DNA of 64,000 nt, taken from contig OX578147.1 of the NCBI GenBank assembly GCA_951213105.1, forward strand, positions 124,093,642 to 124,157,641. The letters are read 5' to 3'. Numbering within the stretch: position 1 is the first letter of the stretch; each line of letters begins with the position of its first letter. The position numbers and the translations under genes were made by a program. This document shows positions 1 to 10,639 of the stretch, in pieces. Source of the DNA: Amaurobius ferox (taxonomy: Eukaryota; Arthropoda; Arachnida; Araneae; Amaurobiidae). Under the pieces are notes generated by a model that was given only the letters and a program-made list of their open reading frames with translations, did no database searches and was not told the DNA's origin.

Positions 1-390
1 TTAATTAACTCAACGGCAGTTTCATAGAAATAAGATGGAACTTGGAATGGTTATGATTGTAATTTTCATCTTTGCATTATAACCTTATTGGAAATCTAAT
101 CTAATCTTTTGATTTCATTTGCAGCATTTTTTGGACTACCAACACGTTGCGATACAGTTTTGTAAGTCTTTTAAATTTAAAATTGTATTATATATCTCAG
201 TTACAGTGATTATAAACCTGTCACTGGGTAGATAATGCAATTTTCAATTTATATAGAGATACATCTGGTTGGTGAAAGTTCGTTTTCTTGAGCGTTGATG
301 GTACTACAATCCTAGTGGAAGGTGAAAGTTAGCTGAAAGATTTTCTGAAGATCAGCTAAAGGAGTCGAAAACTTCATCCTGTTTTACATA
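1..390. other. AT-rich flank without a recognisable gene
   Basis: No coding exon, RNA gene or repeat boundary is visible. The stretch ends at the TA target dinucleotide of the transposon that begins at 391. Confidence 0.6.
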
Positions 391-1696
391 CAGAGGCTGT
401 TCGCACATTTTTTAGACGATTTTGGTAAGCGGTAATAAAAAATCGTTTGCTGCAAAAGAAATAATTCCAATTGTACTATGTTTTTAAAAGTCAAAATTAT
501 CGTCTGCTGCTTGAAAGTTTTGTTTTTATTCAAAAATGGCGTTTTTAACAAAACAGTGGTTCGAAGGCTACATTTATGCTCTTTCCGAAGAGAAATATGC
601 ATACTCTGTTATCCAAAAACGATGTGAGAGTCATGGTTTTGTGATATCTAAAGCGTCGATAGGTAATATCGTCAACAGGAAAGGAAAAAAAAACGTCAAA
701 TTGGAGCTTCAAGTGGGACAAAAATTCCAAACAAGTATCCAAGGAAAAAACGGACATCTTCGACTATTGCAAAGGTACGTTGTTTAATGTTAATAGAAAA
801 TCCCTCTAGTCAAAGGACAGTTGGAAAATCATTAAAATGCTCGGTGTCCACTGCAAACAAAATGATAAACGTTGATTTAAATCTTAAGAAAGCGAAAAAA
901 CGCAATGTGCATAGTCTTCTTCCAAATCATATCGCTGAACGCAGGACACGCTGCAGAATTCTATATGAGAAACACTTATCCAAAGAAAAATGGAAAACAA
1001 TTGTCACAATAGATGAATCATGGGTGTATTTAAATGATTGCAACGAAAAAAGAGCCATTTATTATCATAAAAGGGGAGAAAAAAATTTAAGTACATGGTT
1101 CAAAGAATCGAAAGAAAGTTTTTCTAAGGGATTCATGATTGTTGCTGGTTTTTCTTATAATGGCAAGTTAAAAATAAAGAGAGTGGGAAAAAATGTCAAG
1201 ATTAACTCCAAATACTATCAGGAACATATTTTATCGCCAATTTTTCTGAATGAAATACCATCGCTTTACCCACAGTGCCATCAATCTGTGAGACTCCATC
1301 AGGACAAAGCTAGCAGTCACACATCAAAATCCACTGTAAATTTCCTAAAAGAAATGGAACAAAAAACTGGTATCAAGGCCATACCCTTCACTGATATCCC
1401 TACTAAATCTCCCGATGTATCACCTATGGATTTTTGTGCTTTCGGACTTTTAAAATCTGCATTATCCAAACGTCGTCTCAAAACTCTTACAGGACTCTGG
1501 AAAGCTGTTCAGGAGGAATGGGATAGAATACCTCTTCTGACACTTTAAAAGGCATTATTATCCTGGAAATTGCGGTGTCGAAAGATAGTTCAGAATAAGG
1601 GATGTCAAATAGAACATTTAAAACACAAGAATTTTATGTAATTTAGTTTTGTGAATACAATATACATCGTCTAAAAAATGTGTGAACAGCCTCTGT
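391..1696 (+). mobile_element. Complete Tc1/mariner-type DNA transposon with TIRs and TA target duplication
   Basis: The left end reads CAGAGGCTGTTCGCACATTT (391-410) and goes on to about 420. The right end (1667-1696) is its reverse complement apart from a C/T difference in TGTTCGCACA versus TGTTCACACA. Both ends abut a TA dinucleotide, the target site of the IS630/Tc1/mariner superfamily. The element is about 1.3 kb, the usual size for an autonomous member. It carries one transposase gene on the plus strand filling most of the interior. The reading frame is damaged (see the pseudogene entry), so this copy cannot make its own transposase, but both termini look able to serve as substrates. 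Confidence 0.93.
536..1641 (+). pseudogene. Tc1/mariner-type transposase, DD36D, broken by one frameshift and one nonsense codon
   Basis: A frame opens at ATG 536 just inside the left TIR and encodes an N-terminal helix-turn-helix-like segment (KASIGNIVNRKG). It loses phase in a run of nine A at about 685-693. The downstream frame, open from about 691, gives the linker and catalytic domain. That domain has TIDESW (catalytic Asp codon 1012-1014), HQDKASSH (Asp codon 1303-1305) and SPDVSPMDF (Asp codon 1414-1416). Thirty-six residues separate the last two Asp, so the triad is DD36D rather than the DD34D of classic mariners or DD34E of Tc1. A TAA at 1546-1548 interrupts the frame, but the same frame continues with WKLRCRKIVQNKGCQIEH-like sequence to TAA 1639-1641, close to the right TIR. 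Corrected, the protein would be about 367 residues, normal for the superfamily. With only two lesions the copy is probably fairly young. The exact subfamily is not assigned. Confidence 0.9.
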
Positions 1697-2990
1697 ATTA
1701 AGAGAATATTTTTCCTCTTAGTGCTTGTTTCAGTTTTCCAACCTATGGAAAAAAGTTATAAATCTTCAGCTAGGGCGTCTAATATTAGGATTCCGTAAAC
1801 GGGTATCGTGGTTAAATTTTTTCGGTATTTTAATATCGTTATTATAGGTTTACTATTTCGGTATTGAAGGCTGCACATTCTTTTACTACATTCTTTTTTA
1901 AACTTTCTGGCGGATATCGCACTCTTGATACTGAACTATTCCGAGTAACTTGTAATTTCTCTTCTATACTACCAACAGGAGAGACTTCCACCTTCTTAAA
2001 TTCACTCCCGCCAACAATAAATGTATCATTATCATTCATTAACACCCGGTTTAATCCTTTTTACATGTGTGGTTTCACTTTGGAATAGAGTACTCCTACC
2101 CACAATCACTTCACATCTTTCACAGAAATATAAAAAATATATATATTTAACAAATACAACATAAAAACAAAATGTAAATATTCTAATTCAGACCGAAGGA
2201 TTCGAGACTTTATTTCTTAGTAATTATTAGTAATTTAATAGTAATTTATTTCTGAGTAATTATTTGTCAATCTAAATTATCTAAACTACTAATGTAATAA
2301 AAACAAAATAAAATTCAACGGATACATATATCAGATTTTTGTACACTTGAGTTAACGATTCTTGATGTTGAATGTGCGCATATATCATTAACATCATGTT
2401 ATTCTCTGTTATTTTCTGCTCGAACTTGCTGATATGTTATGATTTTAGATGGGGTTAATAATGATACTATGGATGCATTATCAACATCATCCCATAAAGT
2501 TTTAAATTCTACGTCACTTAATCTGAAAGAAATAAACTAAAAAAAATTAGCAATATCATAATATACTATATTGTACACAAGCAAATTAGATGCATAAAAA
2601 TACACACCTCATAATCGGAATCGGAAAAATTCTTCATTATTATTTTAGAAAATGGAAAAGACTAAATATTCTTCAATTAAAACTTAAAAAAACTACTGTA
2701 CAATTCAAATTTAACGGATGCTTTTATATATATGGCACTTAACGTTAGTGGTGCAGTAAAGGTTTCCAACCCTTATAGCAGCTCTACCAATCTCGATAAA
2801 CCATTGCTTAAGCATTTCATTGACATGTGTGAGAAGTGGTAACTAAATTTGCATGCCAATCGTAAATAATGACAATATTTAAATTGCATAAATATATTTA
2901 ATATAATATTAAAATAAAATTCATTTATTAAATTTAATCACATTTAATATATAATATATTTATCTCTTATTTTTTCAAAATCATGACAAT
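1697..2990. other. AT-rich non-coding stretch with a weak two-exon candidate
   Basis: There is no gene I can support firmly. On the minus strand, 2045-1842 is open for 67 codons with a mixed, protein-like composition but no recognised motif. Also on the minus strand, ATG at 2637 followed by NFSDSDYE, a possible GT donor near 2605 and a TTTCTTTCAG acceptor at about 2523 could join to a 41-codon frame ending at TAA 2401-2399. The acidic start resembles the N-terminus of some piggyBac-type transposases, but this is only a resemblance. Confidence 0.35.
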
Positions 2991-3029
2991 TAATTGTCTA
3001 AAATTTAAAAGAAAAGACTACGTATGCTC

Positions 3030-3230
3030 AAATGCGTCAATTAAAATATTGACCAAATTGAATTACCAAATGAAAACGAAAATTGAATTAAAAGGTCAAA
3101 TTCTGTGTAATTTAAAATAATCATGGGTGTTATTTTGTGCAATTAAACTGAATTTAATGAATTATTGAAGAAATAAAAGGAATGTGAATATGAGTCTGCG
3201 TGGAAAGTTATGTGCTGCCCACATCAGATT
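3030..3230 (+). repeat. Right-end fragment of an unclassified dispersed repeat (family A)
   Basis: The segment ends in GTGCTGCCCACATCAGATTT, which recurs at 10.47 kb, 14.60 kb and 25.82 kb (some copies with one substitution). The 170 bases before it (AAATTGAATTAAAA..., a GTGCAATTAAACTGAATTTAAT-like block) also match the copies at 10.33 and 14.46 kb. No terminal inverted repeat or coding capacity was seen, so the class is unknown. Confidence 0.75.
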
Positions 3231-3985
3231 TTTTATACTGTAATGAAAATGAAAAGTGAATTCTTGGTAAAAGTCAATAAAGAAACTTTTCAGTATGATT
3301 ATTTAGAGAATATTTTCTGTTATAGTGCGATTAAGCTCGCAGGAGGCAGCATTTTAATTTTTTTATTTGCATACTATAATTAAATCCAAGTTTTGCTATG
3401 TGGAGAGGAAAAGCTGGATCATTAATGAATGGCATTTTAAATTCAATTTTATCCCCATATCTTTGGTTCAAGTATCACTGCGACTTGGATCTGTTTCTTG
3501 TATCCCATGCTATCCTGAATGAGGATGCAAGAACCTCGTCTACTCAGTTTGCTACTGCAATGAAAATGTAAAGTTTGTTGTTTTCATATTAAATCAAACA
3601 AGAGATATTTTTCCAATGTAATTATTAAAAGAATATTTTCTTTTCTTAAAGTGCGATTACGCTTGTTACCAGGAACCTTTTACATATGCGAAAAGCAGTG
3701 TGATTTAACTTTCGCCGTGGAGACAAAGTCATTTTAAGCTTAACATTTCTGGGGAAAATCCTTGAATTATCAGTACATGGATTTTATTTTATGTATTCCA
3801 TAAAGAGAATAATGGTTGAAGATTTTTGTATATAATACTTGACGATATTTTTGTATTTCGATTAGGCAAAATATATTTAAATTTTTGTAATATAGTATTT
3901 TATAGAAATTCACATTTTATTTATAACTGTGCTTCATTTTTAGATCTTTCTTTATGTATCTTAGATGTTTTAAATTTAAGAGATG
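3231..3985. other. AT-rich intergenic stretch
   Basis: No gene, RNA or clear repeat is recognised. Short open frames here have no family motif. Confidence 0.5.
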
Positions 3986-4050
3986 TTATCTGCCTCGGTG
4001 ACATTGGTAATGTAATTGTCACCGGGTTGGTACTATCATTTTAAATTTAA
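3986..4050. repeat. Isolated diverged copy of the dyad core of the 7.3-kb satellite
   Basis: GGTGACATTGG...AATTGTCACCGGG followed by TTGGTACTATCATTTTAAA matches the core of the satellite monomers at 7.25-8.7 kb, which have GGTTACA...TGTCACCGGG and then CTACTTTGACTTTAAAATCATC. The outer GGTGACA/TGTCACC halves are perfect reverse complements, so the 27-base core forms a dyad. Confidence 0.7.
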
Positions 4051-4382
4051 TTTTACTCTCATCTGTTGAAGCACCTCTGCTTTTGTGGGAATTGACGTTT
4101 CTTTGCCTATATAAGTGAGGAAGCAACTGGTTTCGTTCTTCTAAACACAAGCTTAAAAGGTTGCAACTCGAACTCAAGATCATTGAGAAATACTCAGCAT
4201 TGAATATTATGGTTTAAAGTGGTATTTTTCTTCCTGGTTGCAGTTCAGAGATTTGTCAGTAGTTAGAAGAAAATCATATTTTGATTTTGAGAGAATTTCT
4301 AAAAAGTGGCGTACTTTAGTGATGTAAGTATAGTACATAATTTTGCCTTTGTATAATTGTGTAGTTATCTCTTACTATTGTA

Positions 4383-4451
4383 TATGTAGCTTTTACATGT
4401 AAAAAATATGTAGCTTTTACATGTAAAAAGTATGTAGCTTTTACATTAAAA
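4383..4451. repeat. 24-bp tandem repeat, about 2.9 copies
   Basis: The unit TATGTAGCTTTTACATGTAA plus AAAA/AAAG is repeated at 4383, 4407 and 4431, the last copy shortened. Each unit contains the palindrome TTTTACATGTAAAA. It lies in otherwise featureless AT-rich DNA. Confidence 0.9.
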
Positions 4452-4753
4452 TACTGTAAGTACAAATGTGAAATTACTCTATCTTCTACACATGTGTCAT
4501 CCAGAACCTCGTTTTCCAGTTGCTGTTTTATGCTACTGATAAAAATGATTGATTGCAGTTTTATGAAGTTCAATAAAGGAGGCCTTCTTCTAGACTAGAA
4601 CAATGATTTTGAGAATGTATTTTCTAGGTGTCCGATTAACTTTGTCACGGCAGGAAAACATTTTTTTAATCTTTAATCCCCTACACCCAGGGCACTTCCT
4701 TCTACAGCCTTACTTCTATAGCCCTACCCATGACCGGACTGACCGCAGGAGCA

Positions 4754-4990
4754 GGGCCGTAGCCAGAGACGAAATTGAAGAGGGGCTGGAGGAAAATTCA
4801 AGGGGGGTGATGGGGTTCAACAGTTAAGGATGGGCCCACTAAAAACACAATTAATCATTAGCATTTATACATCATAATAATTACTATTATATATTTCAAT
4901 TCATGTAAATTATTAACAAATAACTACTTATCAATTGATTATGCTAAATTGAAAGCGCTATAAAATTGGATCAACATATGCCAAAATGGA
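4754..4990 (+). mobile_element. 5' part of a hAT-like MITE
   Basis: It begins CAGGGCCGTAGCCAG and contains a long match to the complete element at 14674-15365, including AACACAATTAATCATTAGCA and ACTATTATATATTTCAATTC. The matching right end is not present near 5 kb, so the copy is truncated. TIRs of the type CAGGG(G/C)CGTAGCCAG are typical of hAT-like elements. Confidence 0.75.
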
Positions 4991-5705
4991 AGCGCTAAAA
5001 TGATATTAGAATATATATATATATATATACCATCATTGTTCTTTTACACCAATTGGCTAAACACAATATGTGAGCTTGAAAAGTATTTACAAAAATGTAA
5101 CAGATGACTTGAAATTCAATGAAACTGAGAATGTCAATTGTCTCCGTAACTTTTCAGTTCGAAATCCGTAGTTGGTGTAATCCAGTCAAAAATGAATTCC
5201 GACTAAAGAAAATTTATATGCATTTCTTAATTATTTAAATCGGAAAAGATTTAGTAAAAATCATCTGCTATATAATCTCGTTGGATTTAATTCAGTTACT
5301 TAGCAGCATGATATTATTTTCTTCAAAAAAATTTGCGAAAAAAAAATGTCGTCTGCATTATGTTATGGAAGATTTAACTGTGAAGTTGTGCCTGGATATT
5401 TTTTTTTTTTTTCATTTTTTCAAATTAGGGATATGATGACTGGGTAGAAAACTAAATACGTAGCTCTCTGGCCCCTTCTTTTTACTTTTATATGAAATTG
5501 TAATGTAACCAACAAAAAATATAACGGGATTCTCTACCAATTAATAACTTCTAAACAACTTTTATCTTACGTATGTTATACGGTCAGTGTCGCTCACTCA
5601 CGATGTTTATTCATTTCAATCCATTCAAATTTCATACTTCAGTTTTCAACGGATTTTCACGTTTTGAATATTCCCGAACTCCATTTCTGAGGTAATGTAT
5701 GCACG
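4991..5705. other. AT-rich stretch, no gene
   Basis: It holds a short (AT)n run near 5012-5029 and a poly-T run near 5400-5411. Nothing coding is recognised. Confidence 0.5.
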
Positions 5706-5706
5706 T

Positions 5707-5708
<2 letters not shown>

Positions 5709-5745
<37 letters not shown>

Positions 5746-5830
5746 GTGTGTGTGTGTCCATGTGTTTAAGGATCAGAGCCACCCATAGGGGGACAGACAC
5801 CACTTGAGTGTGTGTGTGTGTGGGGGGGGG
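5709..5830. repeat. (GT)n microsatellites and poly-G run
   Basis: A GT run interrupted by one C spans about 5709-5757. A second GT run followed by about eleven G lies near 5808-5831. The open frames across it, such as one rich in His-Thr, are repeat artefacts. Confidence 0.95.
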
Positions 5831-5831
5831 G

Positions 5832-7250
5832 GATTCAATCTTTAAAAGGGGCCCGGTTCTCGTTTCTTTCTGGGAGGGAGGGGAAGACATGAAAGATCCA
5901 CGAGGAAGAAAAAATGAAGTATGGAGGAGGGTCGATATAAATGTTTGTAGGGGTCCAAAATTTGTATGGGCGATCCTGTATGGATGCAATGCATAACGAA
6001 TGAATAAGGCATTTAGAATTAAATTTAAGATTTTTATATGAAATTTAGAATGATTGTCACAATTTGAATATTAAAGCCCTAATGATATGAAAACTATCGG
6101 AATTCTCCAAAATTTGACTTTTACAACATAATTTTTACAAAATGCAATTTTTAAATGATTTTACAAAAATTAAGAAATCGGGAGAGTTAATTATGCTAAA
6201 AATAATCATTTTAAGCTAAATGTAAACAAACCCAATGCCACTCATTTTGGAGCGCTGAATGAACTGTTCTCGACATATTCCATGTTTTTTAATAAATTTA
6301 ACAAAATAAATTAAAATACTGTGCATCGTTGAATAAGTTGGATACAATTCATTAATATCATTCATTAGTGGGTATAAATTATTTATTTGGTCAACAAAAT
6401 TGGTCAAAGTACTAAATTTTAAGTTTATTGTTTTAAAATGAGAAAAAATATATATATCGTTAGTAACAGCAATAGCAGTTGATTTGGGATTACTCAGTTT
6501 CGGAGACAAAAAAAAACAACAACCGTACAACCGTTGGATGCTATCCCATTTTCGTCCACCTAATTTCAATTTGTACAACTGCGCCCAGATAAGTGTCTTA
6601 AAAGTGGTGGTACACGATTAAACCCAATTTCTTGGAGAACACATGGAGAAGTTTGGAAAACACTTTCCCAAGCCTCTGCCTACTCTTCCGTTAGACTTTT
6701 TTTTATATCTTATTAGAAATATCATTGCCGAGAAGACATATTGGTTACATTTTCTAAGTGTCAAAAAATAAATAGTTTTAATTTAAATATCTAAAAATAT
6801 GCCACTTGTCATTTCGAAAATTTGGTTTTAGAATTTTTAACGAGCAATGGAGAGAAATTTATAATAATATCGAATTTTCTATTCCGTAATATTCAAACAT
6901 TTATCTACAATACATTAAAAGGCATTCATGTGTTTGTTCACTGTTTCAAAAAAATGTTTAGTTAAAATTTCTGGGTTATACTAATGTTGTATTGAAAATC
7001 ACATTTCAAGCGTACTTTAAGCGATGAGATTTTCAAGATTTTTATGAATTCTAAATGGTCCATGCGTGGTGTATTTTACTGAGCACCCGGAATGACAAAT
7101 TTCGATAAAATTTGTGACGCCCAGTTACAAGGGGGAAATACTACCTTAATTAATATATCCCTGTACAGCCTGGGAATGATGAGAGAAACAAAGTTTGAAT
7201 ATAAGCTGTTTATGAGAACACAGGAAGCTGCTTGCAAAACAAACATTTGA
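5832..7250. other. AT-rich stretch, no gene
   Basis: No exon, RNA gene or repeat family with clear boundaries is seen. The 120-codon frame on the minus strand at 6578-6216 is low complexity and has no recognisable motif. Confidence 0.5.
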
Positions 7251-7254
7251 AGGT

Positions 7255-8700
7255 AAGGAAGAAATAGAATGCTTCCTGCTATAGATCTTGTAATTAAGGT
7301 TAAGACAGTATCTTCCTCCTTGGTTACAATATTATTAAAATTGTCACCGGGAGGTAAATGCTGCTTTGACTTTAAAACCATCATTTTCAGGACCTAGGGA
7401 AATAATATTTGAAGAAGGGTGATAAATAAAAGGTTCTTAATCTAATTCCTGCTTTGCATAATAAGGTTAAGGCAGTATTTTCCTCCTTGGTTACAATATT
7501 AATAAGCTTGTCACCGGGAGGTAAATGCTACTTTGACTTTGAAACCATCATTTTTAGGATCTAAGAAAATAATATTTGAAGAAGAGTGAGAAATAAAGCT
7601 TCTTAATCTAAATCCTGCTTTACATAATAAGATTAAGGGAGTATTTTCATCCTTTGTTACAATATTAATAAGTTTGTCACCGGGAGGTAAGTACTACTTT
7701 GACTTTAAAATCATCATTTTAAAGGCCTAAGGAAAGAATATTTGAAGATGAGTGAGAAATAGAAAACTTCTTAATCTAAATCCTGCTTTGCATAATAAGG
7801 TTAAGGCAGTATCTACCTCCTTGGTTACAAAATCATTAAACTTGACACCGGGAGGTAAATGCTGCTCTGACTTTAAACCATCATCTTAAGGACCTAGGAA
7901 AATAATAATTGAAGAAGAGTGAGAAATAGAAAGCTTCTTAATCTAAATCCTGCTTTGCATAATAAGGTTAAGGCAGTATTTTCCTCCTTGGTTACAATAT
8001 TAATAAGCTTGTCACCGGGAGGTAAATGCTATTTTGATTTTAAAATCATCATTTTCAAGACCAAAGAAAAGAATATTTGAAGATGGTGAGAAATAGAAAG
8101 CTTTCTGATCTAGATCCTGCTTTTAAGGTTAAGGGAGTATTTTCCTCATTGGTTACAATATTAATAAGCTTGTCACCGGGAGAGAAGTGCTACTTTGACT
8201 TTGAAACCATCATTTTCAGGATCTAAGAAAATAATATTTGAAGAAGAGTGAGAAATAGAAAGCTTCTTAATCTATATCCTGCTTTACATAATAAGGTTAA
8301 GGCAATATTTTCCTCCTTGGTTACAATATTAATAAGCTTGTCACCGGGAGGTAAATGCTACTTTGACTTTAAAATCCTCATCTTCGGGACCTAGGAAAAT
8401 AATATTTGAAGAAGAGTGAGAAATAGAAAGCTTCTTAATCTAAATCCTGCTTTGCATAATAAGGTTAAGGCAGTATTTTCCTCCTTGGTTACAATATTAA
8501 TAAGCTTGTCACCGGGAGGTAAGTGCTACTTTGACTTTAAAATCATCATTTTCAAGACCTAAGGAAAGAATATTTGAAGATGAGTGAGAAATAGAAAGCT
8601 TCCTGATCTAGATTCTGCTTTTAAAGTTAAGGTAGTATTTTCCTCTTTGGTTACAATTTTAATAAGCTTGTCACCGAGAGAGAAGTGCTACTTCATCACT
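7255..8700 (+). repeat. Short satellite array: nine monomers of about 167 bp with a conserved dyad
   Basis: The landmark GTTAC(A) occurs at 7323, 7490, 7656, 7824, 7991, 8152, 8320, 8488 and 8650, giving spacings of 167, 166, 168, 167, 161, 168, 168 and 162. Each monomer has GGTTAAGGCAGTATTTTCCT, then the core GGTTACAATATTAATAAGCT plus TGTCACC, then a GACTTTAAAATCATCATTT-like block and a GAATATTTGAAGA(A/T)GAGTGAG-like block. The two halves of the core (GGTTACA and TGTCACC) are near-perfect inverted repeats and are the best conserved part. In contrast, the segment after the core varies. Confidence 0.95.
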
Positions 8701-9640
8701 TCAACTACTGTATCAGTTTTCATCATTTGAAGAGCGGTACAAAAGCAAACCTATAAGCATTGCCAGCAAAAGAAAATGCAAGAATGTTGTTTCGCTGCTG
8801 GTAATGGGCTTTTCGTGTTGTAGCAAGCAGCAAATCTTGCAGATTACTAATATGTTGTAGATATGTGTTCGAGTTAGTTTGCACATTCTATTGACAATTT
8901 ACATGATCTTATTAAATTGTTTTGCTTTAATAGAAAATCTTGAATATAGAACAGCGTATATCTCCCAAAGACCTTTACCTTGGAAATACAGACCTCGTGG
9001 GAAGAATTAAAGCCTAGAATCCTTTTCATTGCTAAATTAACCCAAATTAAAATTTTCAGGTTATCTGAGATGATGTGTCCAAGTTGGCGTAATCTACTTG
9101 GTTACATTATTCAAAATGTCGTCACCAGGTAAATCACGTCAGGTTGGCCTTTATCAGATTTCATCATTTACTGAGTGGCTGTAGTGACTGCATAAGGACA
9201 TCTTGTAAGCATTGTCAGCACAAGAAAGTAAGCTTAGGTTCACTCAAGACAGTGAGCTAAGGTTTGTGCAGATAACTAATATGTTTTAGGTATGTGTCTG
9301 AGACAATCAGTTTAGTTTAATTGAAAATCTTGAATTTAGAACAGCGTATATCTCCCAAAGGCCTTTATCTTGGAAATACAGACCTCATGGGAAGAATTGA
9401 AGCTTAGAATCTTTTTCCTTGCTAAATTAACACAAATTAGAATTTTCAGGCTGCCTGAGATGAAGAGTCCAAATTGGCGTGATTTTCTTGGTTACGTTAT
9501 TCAAAATGTCGTCACCGGGTAAATTACGTCAGTTTGGGCTTTATCACTTTTCATCATTTACTAAATAGCTGGAGTGACTATAATGACATCCTGTAAACAT
9601 TGTCGGCTCAAGAAAGTGATCTAAGGTACAATTCCATGTC
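8701..9640 (+). repeat. Two related ~390-bp units flanking the satellite
   Basis: The block with TATATCTCCCAAAG, CTTGGAAATACAGACCTC and the core GGTTAC(A/G)TTATTCAAAATGT-CGTCACC occurs twice with a 390-base offset (core GTTAC at 9101 and 9491). The core is the same dyad as in the 167-bp monomers, but the spacer is different. The units also share TTTCATCATTTA after the core and AATATGTT(G/T)TAG before it. Confidence 0.9.
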
Positions 9641-9719
9641 CAAGCAGCAAAATGAGAAGGTAAGTTTTTAACATTAATCATTATAAGTTATGCATTTTTA
9701 CTTTCTCTGCAATACATGG

Positions 9720-10495
9720 TAATGTATAGGTAAAGTATTGGAATCATGTCGAAAATCGCAACTCGCGTTTTCGACGGATTTACACGTTTCGAGACCTCTA
9801 GAATACGAAAAAACTATTTTTAGCGTGACGTCTGTGTGTGTGTCTGTCTGTCTGTCTGTGCAATGTATGTATCCACTCTAACTCAAAAACTAATTGACCG
9901 AATTTCATAAAATTTGGTACGTAAGACTCTTGGGCGTGACCCTGGTGCTGATTAGTTTTGGGTACAATTCGGAAAAGAAGAACCCGCCTTTTTTTTGCGA
10001 AATGGCCTTCAAAAATCCCATGTATCCACTCTAGCTGAAATACTTATTCATCAAATTTCATAAAATTTGATGGATAAATCACTTGTAGGACACTCTGGTG
10101 GTGATTAGATTTTGGTACGATTCGGAAAAGAACAACCTGCCTTTTTTACGAAATGGCCCGCAAAAATCGCCAATATATAAAAAAAATGACTACGTATGCT
10201 CAAATGTATCAATTAAATGCTTGTTTTGTACGTAATTTTTCACGAGGAAAAGAATAAGAACAACTCTAGGACTAACCGTTCTCAAGATATTTGAGATTTT
10301 TGGCATTTTTGTTATGCCGCCTTTGGAAAAATGTCCTATTACCAAATAAAAGCGGAAATTGAATTAAAAATGAAAATTTTGTGTTATTTTCTACAATTAA
10401 ACTCCATTTAATTAGTTCTTAAAGAAATATAGAAAGACTGAATTCACGTCTGCAGGGAAAGTCATGTGCTGCCCACATCAGATTTTTCTGTTTGC
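9720..10495 (+). repeat. Longer copy of dispersed repeat family A
   Basis: It starts near AATGTATAGGTAAAGTATTG, followed by GTCGAAAAT and TTTTCGACGGATTTACACGT. It has an internal (GT)n/(TCTG)n run at about 9825-9861 and ends with GTGCTGCCCACATCAGATTT at about 10487. The copy at 24.93-25.85 kb has the same order of landmarks. No open reading frame was found, so the family is probably non-autonomous. Confidence 0.8.
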
Positions 10496-10639
10496 TCACA
10501 TTCGCAATTTGATGATCAATAACCTTTTTATACAATTGAATCAAAACCTAGAATAAGGATCTAAAATACATTTTTGTGTGAGTAATGGGTCTATTGTCTC
10601 TAGTAAACTGTGGTAAACTTAGTTTGATATAAATTGTCT

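Noticed and set aside
5657..5989. 110-codon frame with a (His-Thr)n run
   Set aside because: It is a translation of the (GT)n microsatellite, with no other support.
7255..8700. CRISPR-like array of regularly spaced repeats
   Set aside because: The whole ~167-bp unit is repeated, with no unique spacers, and the context is an animal nuclear genome. It is a satellite.
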